From positions 92,820 through 156,819 of the forward strand of contig RSEH01000095.1 in the NCBI GenBank assembly GCA_006503475.1: a stretch of 64,000 nt of DNA. Direction: 5' to 3'. The position numbers and the translations under genes are program-made. Positions 45,501-53,916 of the stretch are shown here, piece after piece (position 1 is the first letter of the stretch; the number at the start of each line of letters is the position of its first letter). Under the pieces are notes generated by a model, which saw nothing but the letters and a program-made list of their open reading frames with translations, ran no database searches and had not been told where the DNA came from. Source of the DNA: Stentor roeselii (Eukaryota; Ciliophora; Heterotrichea; Heterotrichida; Stentoridae).

Positions 45501-48496
45501 CGAAGAATGACTGGCTGTCTTCACCGGAGTCAGTCGTTGTTTCTTATGAGACTGAACCGAGAGTGACTGCGATTATTTCTGGCCCTTCAATGGTGAGTTT
45601 CGCTTGTGGGACTGAAAATGTCTGGCTTGAGTATCTTGCTTCAGGGTCTTTTGGAGCTTTAAAGCATAGGTTTACTTTTTCTTGGAGTCTTTCGTTTGAT
45701 TCTACCTTTGTTACTGTAGGGAATGTTGAAGGGTCTGATCTGGAAAAGTATGGATTTGAACTGGCTTCATCTCAGAGTGGCTTTATTGTGGTAAGTCTTT
45801 TGGTTTCTAATGGTTTTTATTCTTCGAGCACTTCTATCAAGGTTGGGTTGAACTTGTCTAAATCGATTTCTTTTAAACTTGACTCTGGCTCTGGAAGTTC
45901 TTTTAAACGTGGAAGTGACATTTCGATATCAGCAAATATTGTTGATATCTGTGGATGTCAGTCAAAACTTAGCTATGCATGGACTTTAACGAATTCAGAA
46001 ACATCTTCTGGGATCACAGGACTCATTTTAACTAACTCGAAGTTAAGAATCAGTAAAAACTTTCTTGATTATGGAGATTTTCTTATTTCTCTTACAATTA
46101 ACTGTGGATCTTCCTTATCTGGCACGAGTTCATCAACGATTTCAATAACTTCCTCTACTCTGGTGATTCAAACTAACAAAGGAAATCAGCAAATATCTTC
46201 AGAAAGTCCTTTTTCTATAAACGCGGGAAACTCCTACGACCCAGACGGATTTTCTTTAACTTTCCTCTGGTCCTATCTCGAGCAGACCTCTTCATCATCC
46301 TCTCTAACGATTTCCAATTCTTTATTCTCAGATCTCGAATCATTTTCACTAACTCTCGAAATAAGCACAAAAGAAGGAAAACGTTCAACTTCTCAATCTT
46401 TTGAATTGACAGTGATTAAATCTCTTCTTCCTTCTCTTTCAATCTTGGGTCCATCAAGTAAAGTAGGACTGAGTTCGACAGTAGTGATAAAAGCTTCATG
46501 TTCTGAAAAGTCTTCACAAGTTTCACTGACCTGGAGTCAAGTAACAGGCCCGACCGTTGTTTTCACCTCGACGAAAACGAACATGTGGGTGGAGCCAAAA
46601 GCTTTGATAGGAGGTTCTGCTTACTCGTTCATGTTAACTGCTGCGATTGGAACTCTTTCAGTCTCGTCAACTGTTTCTTTCTCTTCTAATAAAGAACCTT
46701 TTTGCACTGGTGGGCTGAAGATGAAACCTAGTGCTCCTTATTACAAAACAACGAAAATTTCTTTTAGTCTTGAAGGATGCGCAGATGGAGACAACCAGGA
46801 CCTGCCTTTGGGTTTCAAACTTTATGTTATGAAGGCAAGTAAAACTTACATGCTTTTGTTGGTTTCTTCAAGTCTTACTATTTCTAATCTTGCACTTCCT
46901 GTTGGAATTGCTGGAGGAAAGATGGAGGTTTGTGATAGTTTGTCTGATTGTGCGATGTTTGAACAGACTTTCACTATTCTTCCTGCGAAAAGGGCCTTGA
47001 GAGAGTCACTTTTAGAAGAGTATCTTGAATATAAGGCTTATTTTGATACACTTCCTGCTGTTGTTTTAATCTTGATGACTGGAGATGCTGATGATCAGTT
47101 AATTGAGTTGATGTGGAATGATTTTCAGAAGTTTTGTGATAATGAGTTCAAAGGGGCTACTTTGGTGACTGAGATTCTTTCTACTGTTTACTTGTTTTTG
47201 AATCAAACTTATGCTGAAAGAAGGGCTGGCGATTATTTGCAGTTTTTGAAAAGAAAGATCAGCGAAGCTGATCACATGGATTTAGTGAGCTTTGAGTATG
47301 TTTTGATTATCGTTGATAAGGTCTGCGAATTGAACAATCGGGTGAAAATTGGAAAGCTTTGCCTTGATTTTTTTGAATCTGCTTCGAAGCACTTTGATAG
47401 AAATGGACAAACAGTTAAGTTTTACTCGAAATGTGCAGAGACTCTTCATTTTGAAGGTTCTTCTGAAGACTTAGAAGAGGTGAAGATTAATACTGTTAAT
47501 ATAAACAACTTGGAAGAAGACTTTGAGAGGGTGAAGATTAATAATGTTAAGATAAACAGCTTGGAAGTAGAGGTTGGGAAAGAAGAAATAGCTGATGTTA
47601 GAATTTCAGTCTTTTTCAATAAAGATTCAAGTTTATTAGTTTCTTCAACTGTTTTTGTAATAAAATCTAATGACGACTTTGATGATAAAGAAAATTCAAG
47701 AAATTATTTAAAGACAGGAACTTTTCAACTTTATATAAACAACGAGTCTTTAATCGACGAAGTATCATGTTCTTACTTAAATCTAAATTCCAAGAGTTGC
47801 TCAATAAAATCGAAAGATTCAGGACTATTACTTATCTTAGATGTCAATCAATTGATTTCAATTATTCCGAAATCTGATAAAACCAGTTCAAACGTAACTT
47901 TAAATATCGCTTTATATACAATACTATCACTGATATTCCTCTTTCTCTTTTCAATACCTTTTTTGATTTACATCGACTACAAACTAAAACTTGAACACGA
48001 AAAAATGAATTCAGAGACAGTCCAAAAATCAGAAAAATCATTTACGAACTTGAAAGAGGAAGAAAATCAAATTTCTTTTAAAGTTATTTTAAATGAGCAC
48101 CTGACGACTAGTTTGTTTACTTTTGACTTGAAGCTTTGCAAGCTGGCAAAGTTTTCATGGCTTGTCTCGATTCTCATTAGTGAAATTTTTTTCCAGTCCT
48201 TGCTGCTAAAGACTACAAGTTTAGAAGCTTTGTTTGTTGGACTTTTAAGTGTTGCTATCACTTTCCCTATTTCTTTCTTGTATTTGAAAATATCATTGCA
48301 TGCTGATTTACCTTCTTCTAAAGAGTTCTTGATTTCAGTTTTGAGTATTCTTTTGATGCTTCTTGGACTGGAAGTCGCTTATTTTATTGGTGCTCAGGAA
48401 GATTGGTTGATTGCTTTTGGCACTGGGATTATTGCAGAGCTTTTAGTATCTCAGCCTATTTTAGCGTTTATTAGAAGATTTGCGTTATCTAGTTAA
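42596..48496 (+). CDS. Giant Cys-rich REJ/polycystin-1-like membrane protein
   Basis: 1966 residues, ATG in TATAATAAATGG. Signal peptide about 1-27. Extracellular region of unknown fold to about residue 500. Then a Cys-rich array of about 19 CxxCxxGF units of 15-17 residues (44243-45140). Then a REJ-type region (PRVTAIISGPSMVSFACG) with PKD-like Ig folds (FSINAGNSYDPDGFSLTFLW). A helical segment follows, then about five membrane helices (from about residue 1780) ending FAFIRRF-like. This order follows polycystin-1 family receptors, but the C-terminal six-TM TRPP-type channel is absent. Such proteins are surface or ciliary receptors. An 18-residue tandem duplication (EEVKINTVNINNLEEDFE and RVKINNVKINSLEVEVGK) lies near 47470-47580. 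Confidence 0.85.
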   Translation: MASRVKSSFSSPFKISLLVTFISLASAFKSLDPPSEMTEELFSSETIWLIDEPLFTHSNFRNLKNYFEGKDLSSLLNQKESLEVDCSELEKLLPNHEKSILFNIDLDQAEKIKIQICETQKVGKILKVVSFSRNFIDFELKENFLQSFFGLSEKNNKKITEKEETIRLCKAGFFSFIQKSCKTHKRKLTISQDQELLYIYGNFSQFYDVPSAVTFSAGVNMTHDFFVYLTSELRKYTFGTLNTSRNVFTVSDYESVHDAILNLFSSALENRVVLSESEWKSAFEISEAVFQLSDPSSFLVNSQIKFSELSYQFLKFFKNQDHGSCPGNIEKDSNFPSAVSQAFEFLSRVFVQSYQGGLGPEGSKITEEFPVGVQESVKVELKFNFSGSFNCSCDFCGEDLSVMKVEVLFRGLGFYGDIFATRVYIAGRLVQNEFIYPKPAVLGVDLNKCFQFSTILSFSFEQGVELKLFSDKNQYFSSSGSLLASDIPGMVQLNYSAFGIFGIMPVCPEGKALNSLFQCSECDSHCKCFCPGDCESCFFNFKFNSITRKCDSCNIGYYLDDCSICSVGFQNVGKSLSCTECAEGFKSSSISELLCDVCQVGFASSGNGKCDLCDEGFKDFGDSRCSVCEEGFKDSGDEKCSVCQTGFQDSNGKKCSVCQEGFQDSDGSKCSACQEGFIDFEGERCSRCAEGFKNSPLGPKCSICEEGFQDVPTGKKCSTCSLGFTDDLESKKKCSKCSTGFTNDEETLKKCSICAEGFTTDPLTESKCSICSESFIDDPISGSRCILCSSNFEDDATGKRCSKCKKGYKTNLSSPLKCSECDVGYQSSSTERVICDSCSPEYGKSSEGECLPCSSNCYCQVSGQCDSCKIGYLPSVTGCSKAFKFISSGDIVSSIIDSSFSSVSITTNKFFDVSFNGQSCEFFFKNFEVLGSGAKCSLRFFNVLFISLGLDFTLNNQTSLNFTSNVLMTKNDWLSSPESVVVSYETEPRVTAIISGPSMVSFACGTENVWLEYLASGSFGALKHRFTFSWSLSFDSTFVTVGNVEGSDLEKYGFELASSQSGFIVVSLLVSNGFYSSSTSIKVGLNLSKSISFKLDSGSGSSFKRGSDISISANIVDICGCQSKLSYAWTLTNSETSSGITGLILTNSKLRISKNFLDYGDFLISLTINCGSSLSGTSSSTISITSSTLVIQTNKGNQQISSESPFSINAGNSYDPDGFSLTFLWSYLEQTSSSSSLTISNSLFSDLESFSLTLEISTKEGKRSTSQSFELTVIKSLLPSLSILGPSSKVGLSSTVVIKASCSEKSSQVSLTWSQVTGPTVVFTSTKTNMWVEPKALIGGSAYSFMLTAAIGTLSVSSTVSFSSNKEPFCTGGLKMKPSAPYYKTTKISFSLEGCADGDNQDLPLGFKLYVMKASKTYMLLLVSSSLTISNLALPVGIAGGKMEVCDSLSDCAMFEQTFTILPAKRALRESLLEEYLEYKAYFDTLPAVVLILMTGDADDQLIELMWNDFQKFCDNEFKGATLVTEILSTVYLFLNQTYAERRAGDYLQFLKRKISEADHMDLVSFEYVLIIVDKVCELNNRVKIGKLCLDFFESASKHFDRNGQTVKFYSKCAETLHFEGSSEDLEEVKINTVNINNLEEDFERVKINNVKINSLEVEVGKEEIADVRISVFFNKDSSLLVSSTVFVIKSNDDFDDKENSRNYLKTGTFQLYINNESLIDEVSCSYLNLNSKSCSIKSKDSGLLLILDVNQLISIIPKSDKTSSNVTLNIALYTILSLIFLFLFSIPFLIYIDYKLKLEHEKMNSETVQKSEKSFTNLKEEENQISFKVILNEHLTTSLFTFDLKLCKLAKFSWLVSILISEIFFQSLLLKTTSLEALFVGLLSVAITFPISFLYLKISLHADLPSSKEFLISVLSILLMLLGLEVAYFIGAQEDWLIAFGTGIIAELLVSQPILAFIRRFALSS
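44243..45140 (+). repeat. Array of about 19 CxxCxxGF units inside the giant receptor gene
   Basis: Units such as CSVCQTGFQDSNGKK, CSVCQEGFQDSDGSK and CSTCSLGFTDDLESKKK, two Cys each, 15-17 residues. Neighbouring units 7-9 are also close at DNA level (recurring TTTGCCAAGAAGG and AAATG), which suggests recent local duplication in the middle of the array. Furin-like/GCC2-type repeats are the nearest known relatives. Confidence 0.85.
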
Positions 48497-48659
48497 TTAT
48501 TTAGCCGATAATGTTTTATTTATATTGTTTGAGTAAGTGATAATATTTATAGTCTATTATAACATTACTTAGATCTTAATAAATAATTTACTTTTTTGAA
48601 TGAAGAGTTCATAAATGTTCCAGTTTCAATAGCTAATCTTTAAATAATTACTAAATTAA

Positions 48660-50288
48660 TTACTCCCTTCTAATCACTGGCTTAGAAAAAACATTTTGCG
48701 ACTTGAGTTTGATATTCTCCCAATCTTCAAGAAAATCAGGAACTTTGAACATCTTATCCAAAAGTGATAAATCAATTCCAGTATAATCTTCAGAACCTAA
48801 ATTATTTTTCATCAAATAAACAATATCTTCAATCCGATTTTCAATGCGATGATCATTCCCTTCAGGCATATCATCCCCAGTTCTTAAAACAATTTGAGAA
48901 AAAGAGCATTTTCCCATTCCAGTGACAATCAATTTCGCTGAATTTTCACAAATAACAAAACTTTCTCCTAGAAACGGTAAATTCAAAAAGTCAACAAAAT
49001 ACTCGTTTTTTAATTCTAAAAATTTCGGCTTTTTGATAAACCAAACTTTTCCATCTCTATTAAGTCTCACCTTAGAAACCATGTCTTCTGAGATGAACAA
49101 GACAGAGACCATGGAGGAGGTCAAGGTTCTTAAACAGACTTCATGATCGTTGACAATAAAAATAAAACCTGAGAAGCTTTTAACGTATTCAATGTGAGTG
49201 ATTTTTGAAAAGCCTTGAATATTCATTTCGTATTCTGATAACTTTGACAGCCCTCCGGAGAATAAGCAGAATCTTTCAATCTTTCCGAGATTTTCCTTGT
49301 AAATGAAGACTGAATCTTGAGTAGACCCATTTAGAATCTGGAGATTTTCTAATGAAAACTTTTCAAGAAGGGTTGACCCAGTTGATACATTGTAATGGAT
49401 TAAGAAGAGCTCTGAGTTCAGTCTTAATGTGAAAAGGATGTCTTTTGGAGAGATTGCGACACAGGAAACTAGTCTGACAATGACTTTTTGGCAAATTAAA
49501 GAACAGATCATCTTGCAATTAAAGTTATCACTTTCAGAAATTAACCCTTTTTCAGTAATCCGGGTTGAAAAAACAGCGATTCTTGAAGACTGAATCATGT
49601 ATATCAAGTAGTTTAATATTTTGATGGATAAATCTTCTTTTATACATTCTTTTCCAGAAATTTTTTCATTTTTCAATTTTTTTTGAAATTTTTCAAAGCC
49701 AGTTATAAGTTCAAAGCCTTCTCTCTTAAAAAAAGAGAACTTTTTAATGAATTCTTGCTCAAAGACCATGTTATCAATACAGAAATCATTCATAAACTTT
49801 TCAATGAAAGCGCATTTAGAGTCTTCAAGTGAAATGGTAAAAATGACTTTCTTTTTAGCAGTTTTTTTAAATCGATGAATTTCTTCAGCTTCTTTCAGAA
49901 TTTCATTAATGTGCTGAATGTTGAGATCAGTGATCATGATTTTTAAAGATTCTATCGAATTTGTGATCACCTTTTTAAGATACTCGATATCGATGCATAT
50001 TTTAAAGATAATGAGACTTAACATTTTCTCGAATTGATGAAGGTGTTTTTTTATACCGTCCTCTGAGACTTTTTCGTCGAGAACTGTTTCAGATAATGCA
50101 TCGCATATGGATTTTAGTGTTTCTATCATTTCTGAAGGAAGAGAGATGTCTTGGGAATCAACTGATAGCATGATCACTTCGTTGTTGAAACTTAGAAGTT
50201 TTGAGTTTATTATGGCGGAAGATGAAAAGGTCTCGCTTGAAATAATTTCTGGTTGATGGTTTTTCTGTAAGGAAGAATTAGTGATCAT
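48660..50288 (-). CDS. Unknown protein: helical N-terminal half, beta-rich C-terminal half
   Basis: 542 residues. The N-terminal 240 residues are helical and charged. From about 250 the chain alternates hydrophobic strands (RIAVFSTRI, LFTLRLNSELFLIHYN, FSGFIFIVNDHEVCLRTL), which suggests a beta-propeller, as in many ciliate B-box/propeller proteins, though no zinc finger is present at its start. No family assigned. It ends with TAA near a more AT-rich, gene-poor part of the window. Confidence 0.7.
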   Translation of the reverse strand: MITNSSLQKNHQPEIISSETFSSSAIINSKLLSFNNEVIMLSVDSQDISLPSEMIETLKSICDALSETVLDEKVSEDGIKKHLHQFEKMLSLIIFKICIDIEYLKKVITNSIESLKIMITDLNIQHINEILKEAEEIHRFKKTAKKKVIFTISLEDSKCAFIEKFMNDFCIDNMVFEQEFIKKFSFFKREGFELITGFEKFQKKLKNEKISGKECIKEDLSIKILNYLIYMIQSSRIAVFSTRITEKGLISESDNFNCKMICSLICQKVIVRLVSCVAISPKDILFTLRLNSELFLIHYNVSTGSTLLEKFSLENLQILNGSTQDSVFIYKENLGKIERFCLFSGGLSKLSEYEMNIQGFSKITHIEYVKSFSGFIFIVNDHEVCLRTLTSSMVSVLFISEDMVSKVRLNRDGKVWFIKKPKFLELKNEYFVDFLNLPFLGESFVICENSAKLIVTGMGKCSFSQIVLRTGDDMPEGNDHRIENRIEDIVYLMKNNLGSEDYTGIDLSLLDKMFKVPDFLEDWENIKLKSQNVFSKPVIRRE

Positions 50289-51399
50289 TTCTTAGATATA
50301 TTAGAAGATTATTTTTTTCGACTAGAATAATAAGGAATTAGGTGCTTATGATTAAGAAGATATATATTTAATATTATGTATTAGAAACATTTACTGAATT
50401 CAGAGAATACCAGCGAGATTTGATAGAATAGATGTTAATTGTTGAAAGAGTTTTCTTATTCACTCGAATAAAAATATTTAAAAGTTTTATAGATGATTCT
50501 AAGAGTTTTTGTTAAATTTTTACCCTAAGTATATATTTATCGACTGAATATCATTCTAGTATAAATAATATCAAGTATTATTAATCTTGGTTATCACATT
50601 TAACTAAGTAGGATTTTAAAAACCATTTCAAAGCTGATGAAACCATTTTTCATAGAATAAGTGTCAAAATATGTAAGAAAATGATTTATTCATGGTTAAT
50701 TGGCTTTAGAAATAGATCTTAAAATATTTTAAAATGTGATACCATTTGAATATTATTCATATCCTTATATATCTAATCAATCACTGTATTAAATTTCAAT
50801 ATTTGAAATTTTTTATCTGAATCATTTCACACTTTTATTTTAGAAGGCTCATTAGTATTATTATCTACCTGATCAATGATGAAAGCATTAATTTCAACTA
50901 TATTTCTTATAATTATTATGCAGAAGGATTAGCAATAAAACCAATTAAAACTAAATAAAGAATTATCATTCATATAATAACTATCAATAGTATAAAGATA
51001 TATTACTTAGAACAAATCTGAATTATTTTCTTGAATATTTACCTATTATGTACTGTATTTTATTAGTATTTTATAACCTTTTAAAACGGATATATGTTGC
51101 ACTTAATTTATATATTAGAATAATAAACGGTATCACAGACCAAATAGATTTTAATTTCATATGAATATTTGTTGTATAAATTTATAAGCTGATTTTATCT
51201 CGTTAGAAATAAATAAATTTATAATTCTATAACTCCTAGATTCCATTTCTCAAAAATATTATATGTGTGCTAAAATTTAAATTTAGTTGCAAAAACCCAA
51301 TTATGATATATCAAACTTATCCTAAAAATCGAAAAAAATCATCATAATAGATTTGAATGATAAGATATGCGACATTTTCCCTACATATTTCTAATAAAA
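50289..51399. other. Gene-free AT-rich stretch, 1.1 kb
   Basis: No ORF of useful length, no tRNA, no tandem repeat and no telomere-like array seen. Separates two divergently transcribed genes, so promoters may lie in it. Confidence 0.5.
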
Positions 51400-53160
51400 A
51401 TGAATATTTTGACAGATCACGATGATCCTGAAGACCGAAATCAAGACAAAGTCTCGTCTAATTCCTTAGAACTTCAGAAATTAACCGAGTCTAGAAATCA
51501 TCATCCCCTGCACAATTATAAGTTTATCCTGATACCAATCATTTTGATTCTTCTCTCTGGACTGGGTATACTATCATCTGTTCTACTAAAAAACATTGAA
51601 CCAAACAATGATTTTTATAAAGAGCTTCAATACAACCTTCAAGTAAAAACTAAAATCACGACAAAAATCAATGATTCCAACATGACCAGCACTGATAACT
51701 TCAAAGTCACCTTATTCGGTCTAGACATGGAAGGAGAAAAGTATCGCCTGCTAGTCTCAAAAGGTTTTTTCGAATCCTCTCCAGACGTTAAACCTCTTTA
51801 TTCAGATCCTTCCGAGATTTTCATTTACCTTGAAGCAAGATCTAAAGACGGTAAAATTCTATTGTCAAAGTACAAAAATTCTTCAATCGATGAAACGACA
51901 GTCAACTTACTTTCAGGAATCATTCAATATTTTGTTGTAGATCAAGAATCAGCTTGGAATTATTCTTCAGAATGCAAAGAAGCTGATAGTGATGGCCAGG
52001 CATGCACTTACAACAGTAAGAAAATTGATGAAGATGCCCTGATTTATAACAAATTTGAAAAAAGTGATGATCATGATATTGATGATGATTTGAAATATGA
52101 ACATAATGCGAGTACTCGAGTTAATAAAGATGGTAAAGTGGAACAAGTGGTCATGATAGGGAAATTTGAGAAAGTGCTTAGCACTGGAAACGATTCAAGA
52201 AAAATCGAGTTTTATATCGAGGCTTATGTTGAGGTGCTTTCAATTTCTAAGCTTTCTAAAAGTCAATTAAAAGAACTAAACCAAATAGCCAGGCAACTAC
52301 CACCGAATAATTTCAACAAAATATACAAAAAGAAAATAAATAATGAATTTAATGAAGAACCACAAGATGCATTAGGAGATGAAGAAATACCTGAATGCTT
52401 TAAAGTCAAAAATTCTCAAAGAATGCTTTCAAGTGTGAGCCATGAAGGAACAAGAGAATTATTAAAGGAAAAGACCAGTTATAAACTTTTAAAAATATAT
52501 GATAAAAAGTATTACCTAAAATCAAAACTTACTTCAGATAAAGACGAGAATGATATAAAATGGTTATGCTCTAAGCACAAATTCACTTTCAGCTCTCTTA
52601 AAATAAAAGTATTGAAGGAAGAAGTTTGCATTAGTTCACAAAATGCGAAAAATGTCACTCGAACCAAGTTGAGTAAATATGTTTATAAAGGAAGTGTTGA
52701 TGGGTATGTTGCTACAATAATAGTAGGAAGCTTTACCATTGATTTAAATGCTGAAATTAAAGTAAAAAATATTCCCTTTTTAGAATCTATTCAGGGGTCA
52801 AAAACTTCTTCAAGCATTCTAACGATTGAGTCAATATCTAACATTACTATCTATGGCATGACAAAGTCTGCATCTTCTTCAGTCGGAGGGTACTTAACTA
52901 ATAATCTTACCTCAAATATTATTGTTTCTGTGACTGGGAACAAATCTCCTTTCTCTGCTAGTCTTAGTGCTGATACTGCTTATCAAGGAAATAGTGTCAT
53001 ATGGATGAAAAATATTTATACTAAAGCGAAGTGCTATTCGATGTTTGGGATCAAGTTTTGTTTACCTGAAATTAAGCAAGACAATAAAAATTATACTTTT
53101 GCAGCTAGTCAAAAACAGGATAGATCTGCTCAGATTTCTATTTTCACTGGCGAATTTTAG
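51400..53160 (+). CDS. Type II single-pass membrane protein of unknown function
   Basis: I prefer ATG 51400 (in CTAATAAAAATG, matching the start motif of other genes) to ATG 51367; the product is then 586 residues. A Glu/Asp-rich cytosolic start (MNILTDHDDPEDRNQD) is followed by one membrane segment (FILIPIILILLSGLGILSSVLL, about residues 43-64) and a large lumenal or extracellular part rich in Asn, Ser and Lys. It has several potential N-glycosylation sites (for example NDS, NSS, NLT) and a few Cys. Beta-rich blocks near the end (SVGGYLTNNLTSNIIVSVTG) recall adhesion-type folds. I do not recognise the family. Confidence 0.7.
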   Translation: MNILTDHDDPEDRNQDKVSSNSLELQKLTESRNHHPLHNYKFILIPIILILLSGLGILSSVLLKNIEPNNDFYKELQYNLQVKTKITTKINDSNMTSTDNFKVTLFGLDMEGEKYRLLVSKGFFESSPDVKPLYSDPSEIFIYLEARSKDGKILLSKYKNSSIDETTVNLLSGIIQYFVVDQESAWNYSSECKEADSDGQACTYNSKKIDEDALIYNKFEKSDDHDIDDDLKYEHNASTRVNKDGKVEQVVMIGKFEKVLSTGNDSRKIEFYIEAYVEVLSISKLSKSQLKELNQIARQLPPNNFNKIYKKKINNEFNEEPQDALGDEEIPECFKVKNSQRMLSSVSHEGTRELLKEKTSYKLLKIYDKKYYLKSKLTSDKDENDIKWLCSKHKFTFSSLKIKVLKEEVCISSQNAKNVTRTKLSKYVYKGSVDGYVATIIVGSFTIDLNAEIKVKNIPFLESIQGSKTSSSILTIESISNITIYGMTKSASSSVGGYLTNNLTSNIIVSVTGNKSPFSASLSADTAYQGNSVIWMKNIYTKAKCYSMFGIKFCLPEIKQDNKNYTFAASQKQDRSAQISIFTGEF

Positions 53161-53916
53161 TTAGAATTAATTACTTAGAATAGAAAAATGATTTAAGTTT
53201 TTATATATCCATGAATATCTCTAAATTTGTCAAGTAAATTTAATTAGAAACATTGAGAAATATGATATTGCTAATATAGTTTTATATTCAAACTGATTTT
53301 AATTTACCAAAGTGTAGGGAGTTAAATTCTATAAAAGAATCTTTTCTGCTAGTGTTAATACATCTTATTCATTTTCAGTTAAATGTATTCACCAGCTTAT
53401 CTGCAGGTCACTATTTCGAAATTGATAAAAATTTAAACCCTAATTCTAAATACTTATAATTATTATAAAAATTGAAGTTAACTTTAACCTTGCTTCTGTT
53501 TTAAATTAAATTCTGGAAATCAGATGAAATAGAATATACCTGAATTTCAGTTCAATATAATAAATTTTATTTATCTCTTAAGATAAATCGAATTATGAAA
53601 GCCTTAAGATCTATATATACGAGAGAAATCAAATTGACATTTTCAAGATAAGCAAAAAAAAAACTCAATTAGTAACAAATAAATATTTTTAAGGTTCAAT
53701 GAAGATTAAAAGTGACCTTATTCTAAATATTACGGATTAGCATAATAAAATTTAAATATTAGACATATAATTAATAAGATAGAGCTGAATCTATAAAAAT
53801 GCAGATTCATAAGAGAAAGTGATTTTAAATATATTTAACTCTATTGATAGTTTATATTCAATATAAAATTTAATCAAGAAATAAACTCAAGGCATCTAAT
53901 TATTAAACTAACTTTA
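53161..53916. other. Gene-free AT-rich stretch, 756 bp
   Basis: Lies between convergent genes. No ORF, RNA gene or repeat array found by eye. Confidence 0.5.

Noticed and set aside
53430-53460. AAACCCTAATTC as telomere-like sequence
   Set aside because: Only one repeat-like unit, no tandem array.
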